Shown: piece by piece, positions 16,635-28,398 of the stretch
How the letters are laid out: each line of letters starts with the position of its first letter
Position numbering within the stretch: the stretch's first letter is position 1
From: Pseudomonadota bacterium
GTDB taxonomy: Bacteria > Pseudomonadota > Gammaproteobacteria > Steroidobacterales > Steroidobacteraceae
Length of the DNA stretch: 64,000 nt
Direction of reading: 5' to 3'
Assembly: GCA_023391815.1 (NCBI GenBank)
Contig: JAEWAF010000136.1
Location: forward strand, 1-64,000
Translations under genes and position numbers: made by a program
The notes under the pieces: generated by a model
What the model was told of the DNA's origin: nothing
What the model saw: only the letters and a program-made list of their open reading frames with translations
Databases searched by the model: none

Positions 16635-17728
16635 GCCGGCAGCGACTGATCGATCCGCACCACGCTCTTGATTCCGCCGGCATGAAGCAATACGTCGGCG
16701 GCCTTGCTGAGCGGTACGCGCTCGGTGATCAGCTGACGCACGCTGTTCGGGAACAGCGTCATGAAGCGTTCGAGCTGATCGATGGCACCTACGTAGTCCT
16801 TGCGGGCCGCGTTGACTGTTCCAAACACGACCTGATTTTTGAGGACCATATCGCGCAGCAGGCGGCCGATATCTCTCTGCACGGTGGCGCCTTCGGCGGG
16901 GATGCCGGTCAGGATGGCGACACCGTTTGCCTGCAGAACGCGCGGCGCGCCCATCATGACCGACGCGACGCCAACGGCCTCCAGAATCAACTTGAACTCG
17001 CCGGTGCGATCGGCCAGCGACTCGAGCGGTTGCGAATCGGCCGAGACGAAGTCAGCACCGAAGCGACGCACGAACTTCGCACGTTCGCCATCTTCCGGTC
17101 CTCTCGAATACACCACGGTCTCCAGGCCATCGGCGATCGAGGCCATCGCGCCGAGCAGGCCGATGGGACCCGCGCCGAGAATGAGGCCGCGTTGAGGTCC
17201 GCCCTCGTAGGGCAGCCTGTCAAAGATGGCGTGTGCCTGGGAGAGCGCCTTGGCGATCACTGTCAGCGGCTCGATCAGCACGGCAACCTCGGACAGCTGC
17301 TGTGGGACCTTCACTAGAAAGCGCTCGTCATCGACAGCGTAGTCGGTGAGAAAGCCATGCGCCTGTTTGATACCGCGCTCGGTGAAATCGCCGGTGTGGC
17401 AGAAGTCGGAGCGATCCGCCCGGCACGGCAGGCACTCGGGGTGCGGGCAGGGACGACGAACCAAAGCAACGACGAGATCGCCCGGTTGCAAAGTGCGTAC
17501 AGCGGATCCGACTTCGATCACTTCCGCGAGAGATTCATGTCCGAGCACGAGATAGCGCGAATCTGCGGGCGGCTCACCGTACTCGAAAGAGCCGATCTCG
17601 CGATCCGTGCCGCAAAGACCGACTTCGCGCACTTTCAACAGAACCTCGGTCGGCGCCCGCAGGCTCGGCTTGGGCACGTCGATGATCTCGAGCTTGCGCT
17701 CTCGAGGAAGGACTGCGAGGGCTTGCAT
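16631..17728 (-). CDS. Glucose 1-dehydrogenase-like zinc alcohol dehydrogenase
   Basis: The 365-residue protein is a zinc-dependent medium-chain dehydrogenase resembling archaeal-type glucose dehydrogenases. It has GLCGTDREIGSFEYGEPP, the GHE motif in YLVLGHESLAEVIEVG, a four-cysteine structural zinc lobe (CPHPECLPCRADRSDFC) and the cofactor motif LILGAGPIGLLGAMAS. The family oxidises glucose (often also other aldoses) to the aldonolactone with NAD(P). It is first in an operon with the GH15 gene and divergent from a xylonate-dehydratase-like gene. The locus could therefore feed a non-phosphorylative aldose route: aldose, aldonate, 2-keto-3-deoxy acid. No lactonase or aldolase is visible nearby. 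Confidence 0.85.
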   Translation of the reverse strand: MQALAVLPRERKLEIIDVPKPSLRAPTEVLLKVREVGLCGTDREIGSFEYGEPPADSRYLVLGHESLAEVIEVGSAVRTLQPGDLVVALVRRPCPHPECLPCRADRSDFCHTGDFTERGIKQAHGFLTDYAVDDERFLVKVPQQLSEVAVLIEPLTVIAKALSQAHAIFDRLPYEGGPQRGLILGAGPIGLLGAMASIADGLETVVYSRGPEDGERAKFVRRFGADFVSADSQPLESLADRTGEFKLILEAVGVASVMMGAPRVLQANGVAILTGIPAEGATVQRDIGRLLRDMVLKNQVVFGTVNAARKDYVGAIDQLERFMTLFPNSVRQLITERVPLSKAADVLLHAGGIKSVVRIDQSLPA

Positions 17729-17844
17729 TCTCTGGCCTCCAATCCGGCGGCGATCGAATGTTCGCGGGCAGGCTACTGCATGACCGTCGCTGCTCGCACC
17801 ATCACCGATTACCTAGGCCCACGGGGCAACTAGGCGGCGAGGCG

Positions 17845-17862
17845 GGATGCGAGTGAGCATCC
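17845..17862. promoter_or_regulatory. Perfect inverted repeat between the divergent glucose-dehydrogenase and dehydratase genes
   Basis: GGATGC-GAGTGA-GCATCC lies in the 158-bp divergent intergenic region, 25 bp before the GTG of the dehydratase gene. Its position suits an operator or a leader hairpin. No regulator gene is adjacent, so any protein partner is unknown. Confidence 0.3.
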
Positions 17863-17886
17863 AGGCAAGTGTGAATCGGAGTTGCC

Positions 17887-19692
17887 GTGCAATCGAGCGC
17901 TGTAGGCCGTCGGCTTCGTAGTCAGGTGTGGTGGGACAACTCCGAAAACCCAGCCATGACGGCGCTGTATCTCGAGCGCTTCTTGAACTATGGACTGACG
18001 CGCCACGAATTGCAGAGCGGCCGTCCCATCATCGGCATCGCCCAGAGCGGCAACGATCTGGTTCCCTGCAACCGCCACCTCGTGGCGCTCGCGGCGCGCG
18101 TGCGCGAAGGCATTCGCGATGCTGGCGGCATCGCCTTTGAATTTCCCGTTCATCCCTTGCAGGAAACCGGACGGCGTCCGACCGCGGCGTTGGATCGCAA
18201 CCTCGCGTACCTGGGGCTGGTCGAGGTGTTGTACGGATATCCTCTCGATGGCGTCGTGCTGACGACCGGATGTGACAAGACGGTGCCTTCGTCGCTGTGT
18301 GCGGCGGCGACCGTCAACCTGCCAGCCATCGTGCTCTCCGGCGGGCCGATGTTGAACGGTTACTACGAAGGCAAGCGCGCCGGCTCGGGAACAGTGATCT
18401 GGCAATCGAAGCGGCTGCTGGCCGAGGGTCGAATCGACTACGCGGAGTTCATGGACCGTGTCGCCTCATCCGCGCCTAGCGTCGGCCACTGCAACACCAT
18501 GGGCACCGCGAGCACCATGAACTCAGTGGCAGAGGCGCTCGGCATGTCTTTGCCCGGCTGCGGAATCATTCCTGCCCCGTACCGCGAGCGTGCGCAAATG
18601 GCCTACCAAACGGGCCGACGCGCGGTCGAGCTAGTGCATGAAGATCTCACGCCGAAGCGGGTGCTGACGCGCGAAGCGTTCGAGAATGCGATCGTGGTGG
18701 CTTCGGCCATCGCGGGCTCGACGAACGCGCCGATTCACGTGAATGCAATCGCGCGACACGCCGGGATCGAACTCACAAATCGGGACTGGCAGCGTCTCGG
18801 CGCGGACATCCCGGTGCTGGTAAACATGCAGCCCGCGGGTGAATTTCTGAGCGAGGACTTCTATCGGGCCGGCGGCGTTCCGGCGGTCATGTGTGAGTTG
18901 CTGCAAGCCGGTCGATTGCATGGCGCGGCCCTCACTGTTTCGGGGCGTACGGTTGCGGAGAATGTTTCAGGGTGCGAGGCGAGCGATCGCGCGGTGATTC
19001 GGCCGTACGCGCGGCCGCTTGCGGCCCACGGCGGAATGCAAATGTTGAGCGGCAATCTGTTCGATTCCGCCGTGATGAAATTGTCCGCAATCGGCGCCGA
19101 GTTCACCAACCGTTATCTTTCGAATCCGGAAGATCCGATGGCGTTCGTCTGCCGCGCGATCGTGTTCGACGGTCCGGAGGACTATCACGCTCGAATTGAC
19201 GATCCCGCTCTGGATATCGATGAAAGTTGTCTGCTGGTGATGCGTTACACGGGCTGCGTCGCTTATCCCGGCTCGGCCGAGGTGGTGAATATGCAGCCGC
19301 CAGCGGCGTTGATCAAACGCGGCATCATGGCGTTGCCTACTTTGGGCGATGGTCGTCAAAGCGGCACCGCCGATGCGCCGTCGATCGTGAACGCGAGCCC
19401 CGAGGCGGCGGTCGGCGGCAATCTCGCTATTCTGCGAACGGGAGACCGCGTTCGCGTCGACCTCGGTAAAGGACGCGTCGACGTGCTGATTTCCGATGAA
19501 GAGATCCGCGAGCGTCGCAAGGACCTCGCTGCCGACAGCGAATTGCCCCGCGCAGTGCCTCGAACCTCTACTCCCTGGGAAGAGATCTATCGCGCCAGCG
19601 TCGGTCAGCTCGATCGCGGCGGCTGTCTCGAACTCGCCATCAAGTATCGGGAGATCGGACGCGTCGAGGCCGTGCCCCGCGATTCACATTGA
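17887..19692 (+). CDS. IlvD/Edd-family sugar-acid dehydratase, D-xylonate dehydratase-like
   Basis: The 601-residue protein matches, from memory, the Caulobacter D-xylonate dehydratase pattern along its whole length: MTALYLERFLNYGLTRHEL, IIGIAQSGNDLVPCNRH, FEFPVHPLQETGRRPTAALD, VVLTTGCDKTVPS and VGHCNTMGTASTMNS. The three cysteines in the latter motifs are the expected [2Fe-2S] ligands. The reaction is dehydration of an aldonic acid to a 2-keto-3-deoxy acid. Gluconate or arabinonate remain possible substrates. The start is a GTG. It is divergent from the aldose-dehydrogenase operon and 14 bp upstream of a 2-hydroxyacid dehydrogenase gene. Confidence 0.88.
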   Translation: MQSSAVGRRLRSQVWWDNSENPAMTALYLERFLNYGLTRHELQSGRPIIGIAQSGNDLVPCNRHLVALAARVREGIRDAGGIAFEFPVHPLQETGRRPTAALDRNLAYLGLVEVLYGYPLDGVVLTTGCDKTVPSSLCAAATVNLPAIVLSGGPMLNGYYEGKRAGSGTVIWQSKRLLAEGRIDYAEFMDRVASSAPSVGHCNTMGTASTMNSVAEALGMSLPGCGIIPAPYRERAQMAYQTGRRAVELVHEDLTPKRVLTREAFENAIVVASAIAGSTNAPIHVNAIARHAGIELTNRDWQRLGADIPVLVNMQPAGEFLSEDFYRAGGVPAVMCELLQAGRLHGAALTVSGRTVAENVSGCEASDRAVIRPYARPLAAHGGMQMLSGNLFDSAVMKLSAIGAEFTNRYLSNPEDPMAFVCRAIVFDGPEDYHARIDDPALDIDESCLLVMRYTGCVAYPGSAEVVNMQPPAALIKRGIMALPTLGDGRQSGTADAPSIVNASPEAAVGGNLAILRTGDRVRVDLGKGRVDVLISDEEIRERRKDLAADSELPRAVPRTSTPWEEIYRASVGQLDRGGCLELAIKYREIGRVEAVPRDSH

Positions 19693-19706
19693 CTCGGAGT
19701 AGCCTC

Positions 19707-20693
19707 ATGAGCGCATCAGGCACCATCCTCATCGCCGATTACGATTTCGGGGACGTCGAGATCGAACGTTCCATCATCGAAGGCGCGGGATTCGAGTTGC
19801 GCGCCGAACAGTGCAAGAGCGAAGACGACGTCATACGCGTCGGACGCGACGTCGACGGCATCCTGGCGCAATACGCGAACATCGGCGCTCGAGCCATCGA
19901 TGCGTTTACCCACTGCCGGGTCATCGCGCGGTACGGCACCGGGGTCGACATCGTGGATGTGGATGCGGCGACCCGGAGGAACATCCAGGTAACGAACGCT
20001 CCAAACGAGTGGTGCGCGGACGAAGTCGCCGATCACGCCATCGCGCTCTGGCTCGCCGCCGCCCGCAAGATCTGCCAATACGATCAAGCGACGCATCGGG
20101 ACGAATGGCGCTGGCAAACGGGGCAACCGATCCGGCGTTTGCGAGGACGAGTGTTCGGCTTGCTGTCCTTCGGCGCGATAGCGCGGGGCATCGCCGAGCG
20201 CGCGCGAGCGTTTGGAGTCGAGATCTGGACGCACGATCCGTTCATCGATGCAGCCTCGATCCGTTCGCAGGGTGTCCGTCCCGTCTCTTTCGACACGCTC
20301 CTCGAAGGCAGCGATTTTCTGGTCATCCAGGCACCGCTGACCGCCGAGACTCATCATCTCTTGAACGAGCGCACGCTACGACGGATGAAGAAGACCGCTT
20401 TGATCATCAATACAGCTCGCGGTCCGATAGTGGAGGACGCGGCGCTCCATGCCGCGCTATCGCAGGGCTGGATTGCGGGCGCTGCCCTGGACGATATCGA
20501 GGAAGAGCCGGCCAAGCAGCGCGAGTTCCGTGCAACGAACCCGCTCTTTCAGCTGTCGAACGTGATCATCACCCCGCATGCGGCTTATTACTCCGAAGAG
20601 TCCATAGGGACGGTGCGGCGAATCGCCGCCGAGGAGGCGGTGCGTGTGCTTGACGGTCAGGCGCCTCGTTATGCCGTCAATGCCGTACACTGA
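19707..20693 (+). CDS. D-isomer-specific 2-hydroxyacid dehydrogenase (CtBP-like)
   Basis: The 328-residue protein has the NAD-binding and catalytic parts of the D-2-hydroxyacid dehydrogenase family: CRVIARYGTGVDIVDVDAATRR, a Rossmann segment LRGRVFGLLSFGAIARGIAERARAFG, the catalytic Arg in INTARGPIVED, Glu in DDIEEEPAK and His in TPHAAYYSEES. The pattern is closest to C-terminal-binding-protein-like members. The ATG at 19707 follows CGGAG. It is directly downstream of the sugar-acid dehydratase, so it may reduce a 2-keto acid derived from that route or oxidise a hydroxy acid; the direction and substrate are not visible. Confidence 0.85.
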   Translation: MSASGTILIADYDFGDVEIERSIIEGAGFELRAEQCKSEDDVIRVGRDVDGILAQYANIGARAIDAFTHCRVIARYGTGVDIVDVDAATRRNIQVTNAPNEWCADEVADHAIALWLAAARKICQYDQATHRDEWRWQTGQPIRRLRGRVFGLLSFGAIARGIAERARAFGVEIWTHDPFIDAASIRSQGVRPVSFDTLLEGSDFLVIQAPLTAETHHLLNERTLRRMKKTALIINTARGPIVEDAALHAALSQGWIAGAALDDIEEEPAKQREFRATNPLFQLSNVIITPHAAYYSEESIGTVRRIAAEEAVRVLDGQAPRYAVNAVH

Positions 20694-20851
20694 GCCGGTC
20701 GTGAGCTGCGTAGGGTAAGGCCTACAAAAGTTAGATTGCGCCTCCTCGAGGTGCCGGCCTCGCCACGTAAAGCCGCTATACTTGTGCGTAGCACGGGGAC
20801 TCTGGCCTGCGCCTGCGAGGCTGCAAAATTACTACGCCCATCGATCCGGAC

Positions 20852-24813
<3,962 letters not shown>

Positions 24814-24817
<4 letters not shown>

Positions 24818-25185
24818 ACGCGCTTGACGGCAAACGCATTCTCATCGTTGAAGACGAGTTTCTGATCGCGATGACGGCCAGAGACATGCTCGAGGAGTTC
24901 GGCGCCATCGTGATCGGCCCGGCGACCACGGTCGAGGAGGCGCTCGAGCTCGCAAACCGCGAGACCATCGACATCGCGCTGCTTGACCTGAATCTGCACG
25001 GGCACAGCAGCTCGGTCGTAGCGGATGCGCTGGAGGCGCGAGGCATACCCGTGGTATTCGCGACGGGGTATGCCAGAGGCTACGGTAAAGACGACGCGGG
25101 CCGCTGCGTGTTGGGCAAGCCGTACACGCAAGATAAGTTGATCATGCAGTTGTCTCGTGCGCTCGAGGAGAGTAGCCGGGCTTGA
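24814..25185 (+). CDS. Single-domain response regulator
   Basis: The 123-residue protein is a bare receiver domain: acidic pocket ILIVEDEFLIAM, phospho-acceptor Asp58 in ALLDLNLHG, and the FATGYARG and GKPYT segments with the conserved Lys. It has no output domain. Its ATG overlaps the stop of the CheB-CheR-HWE kinase gene, so it is most likely the phosphorylation target of that kinase. It resembles the receiver encoded at 36893-37261, which is paired with another HWE kinase. How a receiver without output acts (protein partner or phosphate sink) is not visible. Confidence 0.92.
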
Positions 25186-25209
25186 GAGCCGCGACCGCGA
25201 GCAACCGCG

Positions 25210-26352
25210 TCATATCGGTTCTGACAGCAACTTCCGTCCCGGCAGATTCATCCAGGCCTCGATGACGGCGTCCGCTTCAATCCCCATCATGCTCGCGCGT
25301 CCTTCGACCTGGCCGGTGAGGACGGTGGCGGATGTGAGCTCGCCGCCTGGAAAGTATTGCTCCGTATTCGCTTCGCCAAACAACGTGACCTGCGGACAAC
25401 CCAGAGCCGCGGCTGCGTGAGCCGGGCCGGTATCGACGCCTATCATGCTGTGAGCGATCTCCAGCAGCGGCAAGAGAATGTCGATGGGTAAGTCACGCGC
25501 GACGTTGTGAACGCATGACAGTCCGGTACGGGCTCGAATGTCTTCATTCAACGCTTGCTCGCCCGGAGTTCCCATGAGGACGATCCGCTTGGATGGATCG
25601 TGAGCTTGAACGGCGCGAATCACGGTCGCCCAACGCTCCTCGGGCCAATATTTCGTATTGGTGCGCCGCTTGCGATACAGCGGTCGCATGGTGCGTTTGT
25701 TGCCCGCCTGAATGAGCACCAGCGAATGGCCCAGCAGTCCGTGCTTGCGAAGCCAGGGGTGCAAACCCATTCGCATCGATTCGCTCACGTGCAGACACGC
25801 TCGACCGGGGGCGGGTCGCACGAGGGGCGGGGCGAGATGAGACAAGCAGGGCGGCGTCTGATCGGCGAACCGCAGCCACCATCGCACTGCGTGCTCGTGC
25901 GGCAGGGGCGGCAGGTCGGCGATGTCGCACATCATTTCTTTCGCTACGCCGGCGCGTTGTAACAACTGACGAAGACCAGGATCGTTGTGGCAGAGCCACG
26001 TCGGCGTCGGACCACGTTCGCGCAGCCATCGGACGGCTGCTCGCTGGCTGTAGCTGAGCACATAAGGCATCCGTCGACCGGTGATCAACTGAATCTGGCC
26101 GATGTCGGGCTCTTGCTTCAGCAGTTCCCGGGTCCAATAGCCGGTGCCGAGTACATCGATGCGGGCGCCGAACCGCTGGTGCAAGCGGCGCAGCGTCGGA
26201 GTCATCAACACCATGTCGCCGAAGGATCCGAAGCGCACGACGAGCAGTCGTTGCGGACGACCTGCGCGGCTCCATGACTCCTCGAATGTCGGCGCGGGCT
26301 TCGCGGCCGCGATGGTCATCGCGTGCTGCCCCGTTGTATTTCTGTGTGCCAT
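25210..26352 (-). CDS. Glycosyltransferase family 9 protein (heptosyltransferase-like)
   Basis: The roughly 380-residue protein has the GT9 pattern: LLVVRFGSFGDMVLMTPTLRRLHQRFG near the N-terminus, and in the second domain NTKYWPEERWATVIRAV, IVLMGTPGEQALNEDI, IDILLPLLEIAHSMIGVDTGPAHAAAALGCPQVTLFGEANTEQY. The GVDTGPAH segment is the hallmark of ADP-heptose transferases of lipopolysaccharide core assembly. The start is uncertain. The ATG at 26352 follows GAAGG and is used here, but 26319 (after GGGG) also works; sequence upstream of either does not look coding. No other LPS-core gene is adjacent. Confidence 0.82.
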   Translation of the reverse strand: MAHRNTTGQHAMTIAAAKPAPTFEESWSRAGRPQRLLVVRFGSFGDMVLMTPTLRRLHQRFGARIDVLGTGYWTRELLKQEPDIGQIQLITGRRMPYVLSYSQRAAVRWLRERGPTPTWLCHNDPGLRQLLQRAGVAKEMMCDIADLPPLPHEHAVRWWLRFADQTPPCLSHLAPPLVRPAPGRACLHVSESMRMGLHPWLRKHGLLGHSLVLIQAGNKRTMRPLYRKRRTNTKYWPEERWATVIRAVQAHDPSKRIVLMGTPGEQALNEDIRARTGLSCVHNVARDLPIDILLPLLEIAHSMIGVDTGPAHAAAALGCPQVTLFGEANTEQYFPGGELTSATVLTGQVEGRASMMGIEADAVIEAWMNLPGRKLLSEPI

Positions 26353-26517
26353 GCAACCACGCCTTCGAGAAACAAGCGGCGGGCTGTTATTAGTCTTGCG
26401 CGACATCGATCGGATCGATGCGCTGCGGTCGCTGCCCGGCGCGAGGAATGGACTCAGCTCTTCGAGGCGCACGTTGTACTTGAGCACGGCAAACGTTGTC
26501 CAGTTTTTTGCCGACGC

Positions 26518-27027
26518 TCAATCTCCAGTCTTTCGTGCTGCGCGCTTGTTTCGCCGAGCCACCGTCGGTCGGCGCTTCTTCTCCTCGACTTTCAACACGC
26601 GCATATCGTTCCAGCGCAGCACGCGTCCGGCGTTCGAGCGCAGCTCGAGCCGGGCGACCGGCGCGTTTCTCACCGTGTCGACCAGCAGCGAATGGCGTTC
26701 GCCGTTTGCATACAAATGATCTTCGCCCCATTGGCGAAGCGCGACGATCACCAGAAACAGGCTGCGGCCGCGCTCCGTCAACACGTAGTTCTGATAGGCG
26801 CTGCCCTCGGACGCAGGTTCCGTCGTGAGCACGCCGCGCTCGACAAGCTCGCGCAGTCGCGATGCCAGCATGCCTTTGGCAATGCCCAGCCGGGACTGGA
26901 ACTCGCTGAAGCGGCGCACGCCATCGAAGGCGTCCCGAACGATCAACAACGACCACCGGTCGCCGATGACATCGAGTGCCCGAGCTACCGGACACACCGC
27001 ATTCGCCAGACTGATTCGCTTCGCCAT
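26518..27027 (-). CDS. HxlR-family transcriptional regulator
   Basis: The 169-residue protein begins with the HxlR winged helix: CPVARALDVIGDRWSLLIVRDAFDGVRRFSEFQ and LASRLRELVERGVLTTEPASEGS, with the characteristic cysteine at residue 12. A longer C-terminal region (about 105-169) ends in a Lys/Arg-rich tail. HxlR proteins often respond to electrophiles or oxidants. The gene is divergent from an MFS transporter gene, and the 105-bp spacer holds two similar palindromic elements (27053-27077 and 27093-27113). The first overlaps its own probable -10 box, so the protein likely represses itself and the transporter. Confidence 0.9.
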   Translation of the reverse strand: MAKRISLANAVCPVARALDVIGDRWSLLIVRDAFDGVRRFSEFQSRLGIAKGMLASRLRELVERGVLTTEPASEGSAYQNYVLTERGRSLFLVIVALRQWGEDHLYANGERHSLLVDTVRNAPVARLELRSNAGRVLRWNDMRVLKVEEKKRRPTVARRNKRAARKTGD

Positions 27028-27052
27028 CGACGGCCTCCGGGGGTTCCCGCTT

Positions 27053-27077
27053 GTCTGGTCTTAAAATAGAACTAGAC
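27053..27077. promoter_or_regulatory. HxlR operator candidate 1, overlapping the hxlR-side promoter
   Basis: The element has the dyad GTCT.GT near its left end and AC.AGAC at its right end around an A/T core. On the minus strand TTGCCG (complement of 27086-27091), a 17-bp spacer and TATTTT (complement of 27063-27068) form a plausible promoter for the regulator, so this copy covers its -10 box. Confidence 0.6.
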
Positions 27078-27092
27078 AGCGCGCTCGGCAAG

Positions 27093-27113
27093 TGGTCTTA
27101 ATATAGGACCAGA
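27093..27113. promoter_or_regulatory. HxlR operator candidate 2
   Basis: TGGTC, a 9-bp A/T-rich core, then GACCA is a clean dyad. The first 21 bases match those at 27056-27076 closely (TGGTCTTAA.ATAG.AC.AGA). The two copies start 37 bp apart. This copy lies 19 bp before the GTG of the transporter gene and would block its transcription. Confidence 0.6.
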
Positions 27114-27132
27114 TGCGATCGATGAGGTCGAA

Positions 27133-28398
27133 GTGAGCACGACGGAAGCGGTGGGCGAGGGTGGGACGAGTCTCGGGGCCGGATCGTGTCCACGCGAGCA
27201 GTGCCACGAGCTGACACCAACCCTGCTAGTGGTGCTCGCCGCTACATGCGGGATGAGTGTCGCGAATGTCTACTATGCGCAGCCGTTGCTGGACGCCATC
27301 GCCGCCAGCTTCTCGATCGGATCGGCCTCGATCGGGCTCATCGTGACTTTGACGCAAGCGGGTTATGCGCTCGGCTTGCTGCTCGTCGTGCCGCTCGGCG
27401 ATCTCGTCGATCGACGCAAGCTCGTCGTGGCTCAAACTTCGTTGTGCGGCCTCGCGCTCGTCGTTATCGGGAGCGCGCAAACTGCCGCTGTGCTGTTCGG
27501 TGGGATGATTGCGTTAGGACTGCTGGCCGTGGTGGTGCAGGTTATAGTCGCATTCACTGCGACGCTCGCCGAGCCCGAGAAACGCGGCCGCGCAGTGGGT
27601 TTCGTTACCAGCGGCGTAGTGATTGGGATCCTGGCAGCCCGCTTTGTCTCGGGATTGATCGCCGATCTCGGTGGCTGGAGGTCGGTTTATCTCATCTCCG
27701 CTGGGTCAATGTTCGTCATGAGCGCAGCGCTCGCCCGGCTTCTGCCGCGCAATTCCTCCATGCCACCTTCGGAAAGGTACGCAGCGATACTGCGATCCAT
27801 ACCTCCGCTGTTCCTGCATGATCGGCTGCTCAGGACCCGTGCCATCCTGGCACTGCTGATCTTCGCGAGCTTCAGCACGCTTTGGACCGCGCTGGTGCTG
27901 CCGCTGAGCGCGGCGCCTTTGTTTCTATCGCATACGCAGATCGGCCTGTTCGGATTGGCCGGACTGGCGGGCGCGCTCGCCGCCAGTGGCGCGGGGCGCC
28001 TGGCCGATCAAGGCCATGGACAGTGGACGACCGGAATCGCGCTGGTTCTTTTGACTGCTTCCTGGCTGCCGATCGCATTTCTGCATTCGTCGCTGGTTGC
28101 GCTCGCGCTCGGTGTCGTTTTGCTCGATCTGTCCGTGCAAGCGGTGCATGTGACTAATCAGAGCCTGATCTTTGCCGCGCATACCGAGGCCCGTAGTCGC
28201 ATTGTTGGCGGCTACATGGTGTTCTATTCCATTGGCAGCGGCGTCGGCGCAATCTCGGCAACGACGGTCTATGCGTTTCTTGGGTGGCCGGCAGTGTGTG
28301 TGCTTGGCGCGGCCTTCAGTGCAGCGGGACTCGTGTTTTGGTGGTTCACGCGCGCGGGCCGTCATAAGCCGCCGCGTGCGAACCGTGCCATTCCGTGA
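27133..28398 (+). CDS. Major facilitator superfamily transporter (drug/arabinose-efflux-like)
   Basis: The 421-residue protein has about 12 hydrophobic segments and the MFS loop motif between TM2 and TM3 (VPLGDLVDRRKLVVAQT). The first helix contains the typical CGMSVANVYYAQPLLDAIAASF. It is an inner-membrane proton-coupled exporter by family. The GTG start follows GAGGTCGAA. Because it is divergent from an HxlR regulator with twin operators in the spacer, an inducible efflux role for a toxic or electrophilic compound is likely; the substrate is unknown. Its 3' end overlaps the convergent GT4-membrane-PAS gene by 53 bp. Confidence 0.9.
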   Translation: MSTTEAVGEGGTSLGAGSCPREQCHELTPTLLVVLAATCGMSVANVYYAQPLLDAIAASFSIGSASIGLIVTLTQAGYALGLLLVVPLGDLVDRRKLVVAQTSLCGLALVVIGSAQTAAVLFGGMIALGLLAVVVQVIVAFTATLAEPEKRGRAVGFVTSGVVIGILAARFVSGLIADLGGWRSVYLISAGSMFVMSAALARLLPRNSSMPPSERYAAILRSIPPLFLHDRLLRTRAILALLIFASFSTLWTALVLPLSAAPLFLSHTQIGLFGLAGLAGALAASGAGRLADQGHGQWTTGIALVLLTASWLPIAFLHSSLVALALGVVLLDLSVQAVHVTNQSLIFAAHTEARSRIVGGYMVFYSIGSGVGAISATTVYAFLGWPAVCVLGAAFSAAGLVFWWFTRAGRHKPPRANRAIP

